Shown here piece by piece: positions 6,050 to 7,093 of a DNA stretch of 7,093 nucleotides; the first letter of the stretch is position 1, and each line of letters opens with the position of its first letter. The stretch comes from Spirosoma sp. (GTDB lineage: Bacteria; Bacteroidota; Bacteroidia; Cytophagales; Spirosomataceae), in NCBI GenBank assembly GCA_028288385.1, contig JAQBNX010000867.1, forward strand, positions 1-7,093, given 5' to 3'. The notes beneath the pieces were generated by a model. It ran no database searches, was not told the origin of the DNA, and saw nothing but the letters and a program-made list of their open reading frames with translations. A program made the translations under genes and the position numbers.

Positions 6050-6730
6050 ATGCCCCTCTCCCCTCTCCGCTCCCGCCGCCGGATTACCGCGGTGTCCCTT
6101 CCGGTTCTGGCCTTGGCGACCGTCGTGGCCGTCTCGGGCTGCTCCGTCCCGGGCATGCCCGGCCCCACCGGCGCCCCGTCCGCGCAGCAGGTCGCCGCCA
6201 TCCAGCCCACCACCCCAGCAGCAGCACCCAGTGATGCGTCGCCGGCCGCTGCCGGCACTGAATCCCCCGCACCGGAAGCACCGGCCTGGGTGCCCGTGCC
6301 GGGCGACCTGAGCCACGGATCCGTGACCCACACTTTGGGGGCTGCGGCCCGTAACCTCGTCGTCGATTACTGGCTGACGGACGACGTGGCCCGCCTGACA
6401 CCCGATGAGGCGCCGATCATCCGTCTCAGCGCCCACATTGAGGGCGCCCCGGACGGGGACGCGATCAAGGTCACCAGGTTCAACGCCCGCGTCGACGCCC
6501 TCGGCGCGGTCCTGGCCAACGACCAGGGTGACTTCGCCGTCGAACCGCCGTTCTCCTACTCCTCCGGGGTAGTGGTCCCTGCGAATCCGACCGCGCACAG
6601 CACGCAGGTCGTTTTCACATTTGATCTGCTGACCGAAACGGCACCCGGCACGGGTGTCTTCACCCGCCAGACCGTCCTGGACACCCTCACCCTCGGCTAC
6701 GCCCTTCCCGGCACTGGCGCGCGGAACTGA
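6050..6730 (+). CDS. Lipoprotein of unknown function, exported
   Basis: The 226-aa product has a classical lipoprotein signal: basic RSRRR at residues 7-11, a hydrophobic stretch at 12-27 and the lipobox VSGC ending in C31, so it should be lipidated and anchored on the outer face of the membrane. Residues 32-75 are rich in Ala/Pro/Ser/Thr, a typical flexible linker. The remaining 150 residues form an unrecognised domain with alternating hydrophobic residues suggesting beta structure (FAVEPPFSYSSGVVV, TQVVFTFDLL). I chose the ATG at 6050 because AAGGA lies seven bases upstream and it places the basic region and hydrophobic core at the N-terminus. An in-frame ATG at 5930, overlapping the glycosyltransferase stop as ATGA, would add 40 arginine-rich residues that do not suit a signal peptide. 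Position in the cluster suggests a role in handling or sensing the polysaccharide outside the membrane; this is inference from context. Confidence 0.85.
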   Translation: MPLSPLRSRRRITAVSLPVLALATVVAVSGCSVPGMPGPTGAPSAQQVAAIQPTTPAAAPSDASPAAAGTESPAPEAPAWVPVPGDLSHGSVTHTLGAAARNLVVDYWLTDDVARLTPDEAPIIRLSAHIEGAPDGDAIKVTRFNARVDALGAVLANDQGDFAVEPPFSYSSGVVVPANPTAHSTQVVFTFDLLTETAPGTGVFTRQTVLDTLTLGYALPGTGARN

Positions 6731-6744
6731 CGCCGGGCAATCCG

Positions 6745-7093
6745 ATGAACGAGCAGTTGACAGCCGTGGTGATCGAGGACGACCCGGACATCAGTGACAT
6801 CCTTTCCGTGCTGCTGCGTCAGGCCGGTTTCACTGTCCACACGGCCATGAGCGGCAGCGAAGGCGTCCAGGCCGTCCGGCAATACAACCCGGACCTGGTG
6901 ACGACGGACCTGCACCTGCCCGGCATGGACGGGCTGGAGGCGACCCGGCAGATCAGGGCGATCAGCGACGCCTACATCCTCATCATCAGCGCCAGCAATG
7001 ACCAGCACGATGTGCTCATGGGACTGCAGGCCGGGGCTGATGACTACATCGCCAAACCGTTCCGGCCCCGCATCCTCCGGGCCAGGGTAGAAG
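6745..7093 (+). CDS. Response regulator receiver domain, OmpR/PhoB-like, truncated by window end
   Basis: The visible 116 residues are a complete-looking receiver domain: acidic pocket E11-D12-D13 (VVIEDDPD), phosphoacceptor D55 (TTDLHLPGMDG), the switch serine S82 (IISAS) and the invariant lysine K104 (IAKPF). The sequence after KPF (RPRILRARVE) matches the receiver-to-linker transition typical of OmpR/PhoB family regulators, so a C-terminal winged-helix DNA-binding domain is expected beyond the edge. It starts 14 bases after the lipoprotein stop with only a weak ribosome binding site, so it is probably cotranscribed. A partner histidine kinase is not in the window and may follow. It would regulate transcription on phosphorylation, and the leader of this cluster is a candidate target, though this is unproven. 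Confidence 0.93.
   Translation, partial: MNEQLTAVVIEDDPDISDILSVLLRQAGFTVHTAMSGSEGVQAVRQYNPDLVTTDLHLPGMDGLEATRQIRAISDAYILIISASNDQHDVLMGLQAGADDYIAKPFRPRILRARVE

Noticed and set aside
405..6322. Ten GGATCC sites across the window, more than the two or three expected from base composition
   Set aside because: Several fall in codon contexts favoured in high-GC genes (GG-ATC-CG), with no regular spacing or shared extended motif, so I attach no function.
5792..6598. 268-codon minus-strand open frame over the glycosyltransferase end and lipoprotein gene
   Set aside because: It is glycine/arginine-rich shadow coding opposite a clear signal peptide and lipobox on the plus strand.

Overview
The window is GC-rich, with GTG/TTG as well as ATG starts and codons strongly biased to G/C in the third position. 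The protein style (tandem GGDEF-EAL protein, VSGC lipobox lipoprotein, OmpR-type regulator) suggests a high-GC Gram-positive, most likely an Arthrobacter-like member of the Micrococcaceae. That placement rests on sequence style and recognition, not on a search.

Layout: 1-444 is a gene-poor stretch with two inverted repeats. 445-1983 encodes a cytosolic GGDEF-EAL protein whose cyclase half looks intact and whose phosphodiesterase half lacks the usual active-site lysine. Ten bases later, 1994-2780 is a class I SAM-dependent methyltransferase gene broken by three frame changes. It can be followed to a convincing C-terminus only by switching frame three times. 2781-4414 is a long region without a firm gene. 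It holds two small overlapping minus-strand ORFs with partial coding character (2971-3572), a pair of hairpins sharing an identical 11-base loop region but with different stems (3631-3744), and a DtxR/IdeR-like iron box beside a GCTTAAG direct repeat (3797-3841). It reads as decaying sequence with embedded structured or regulatory elements.

From 4415 the sequence becomes clean again. Two consecutive inverted repeats (4415-4454 and 4459-4493) sit directly in front of the ribosome binding site of a tight plus-strand cluster: a membrane processive family 2 glycosyltransferase (4509-5933), a lipoprotein (6050-6730) and an OmpR/PhoB-type response regulator that runs off the right edge (6745-7093).

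The likely theme of the right half is synthesis of an exported or surface polysaccharide, with a lipoprotein partner outside the membrane and a phosphorelay regulator encoded in the same transcript. The GGDEF-EAL protein at the left could in principle feed c-di-GMP into such a process, but no PilZ domain or c-di-GMP riboswitch is visible, so that link is only a hypothesis. The best leads are the twin-hairpin element, the double-hairpin leader of the glycosyltransferase operon, the iron box without an obvious gene, and the altered EAL active site.
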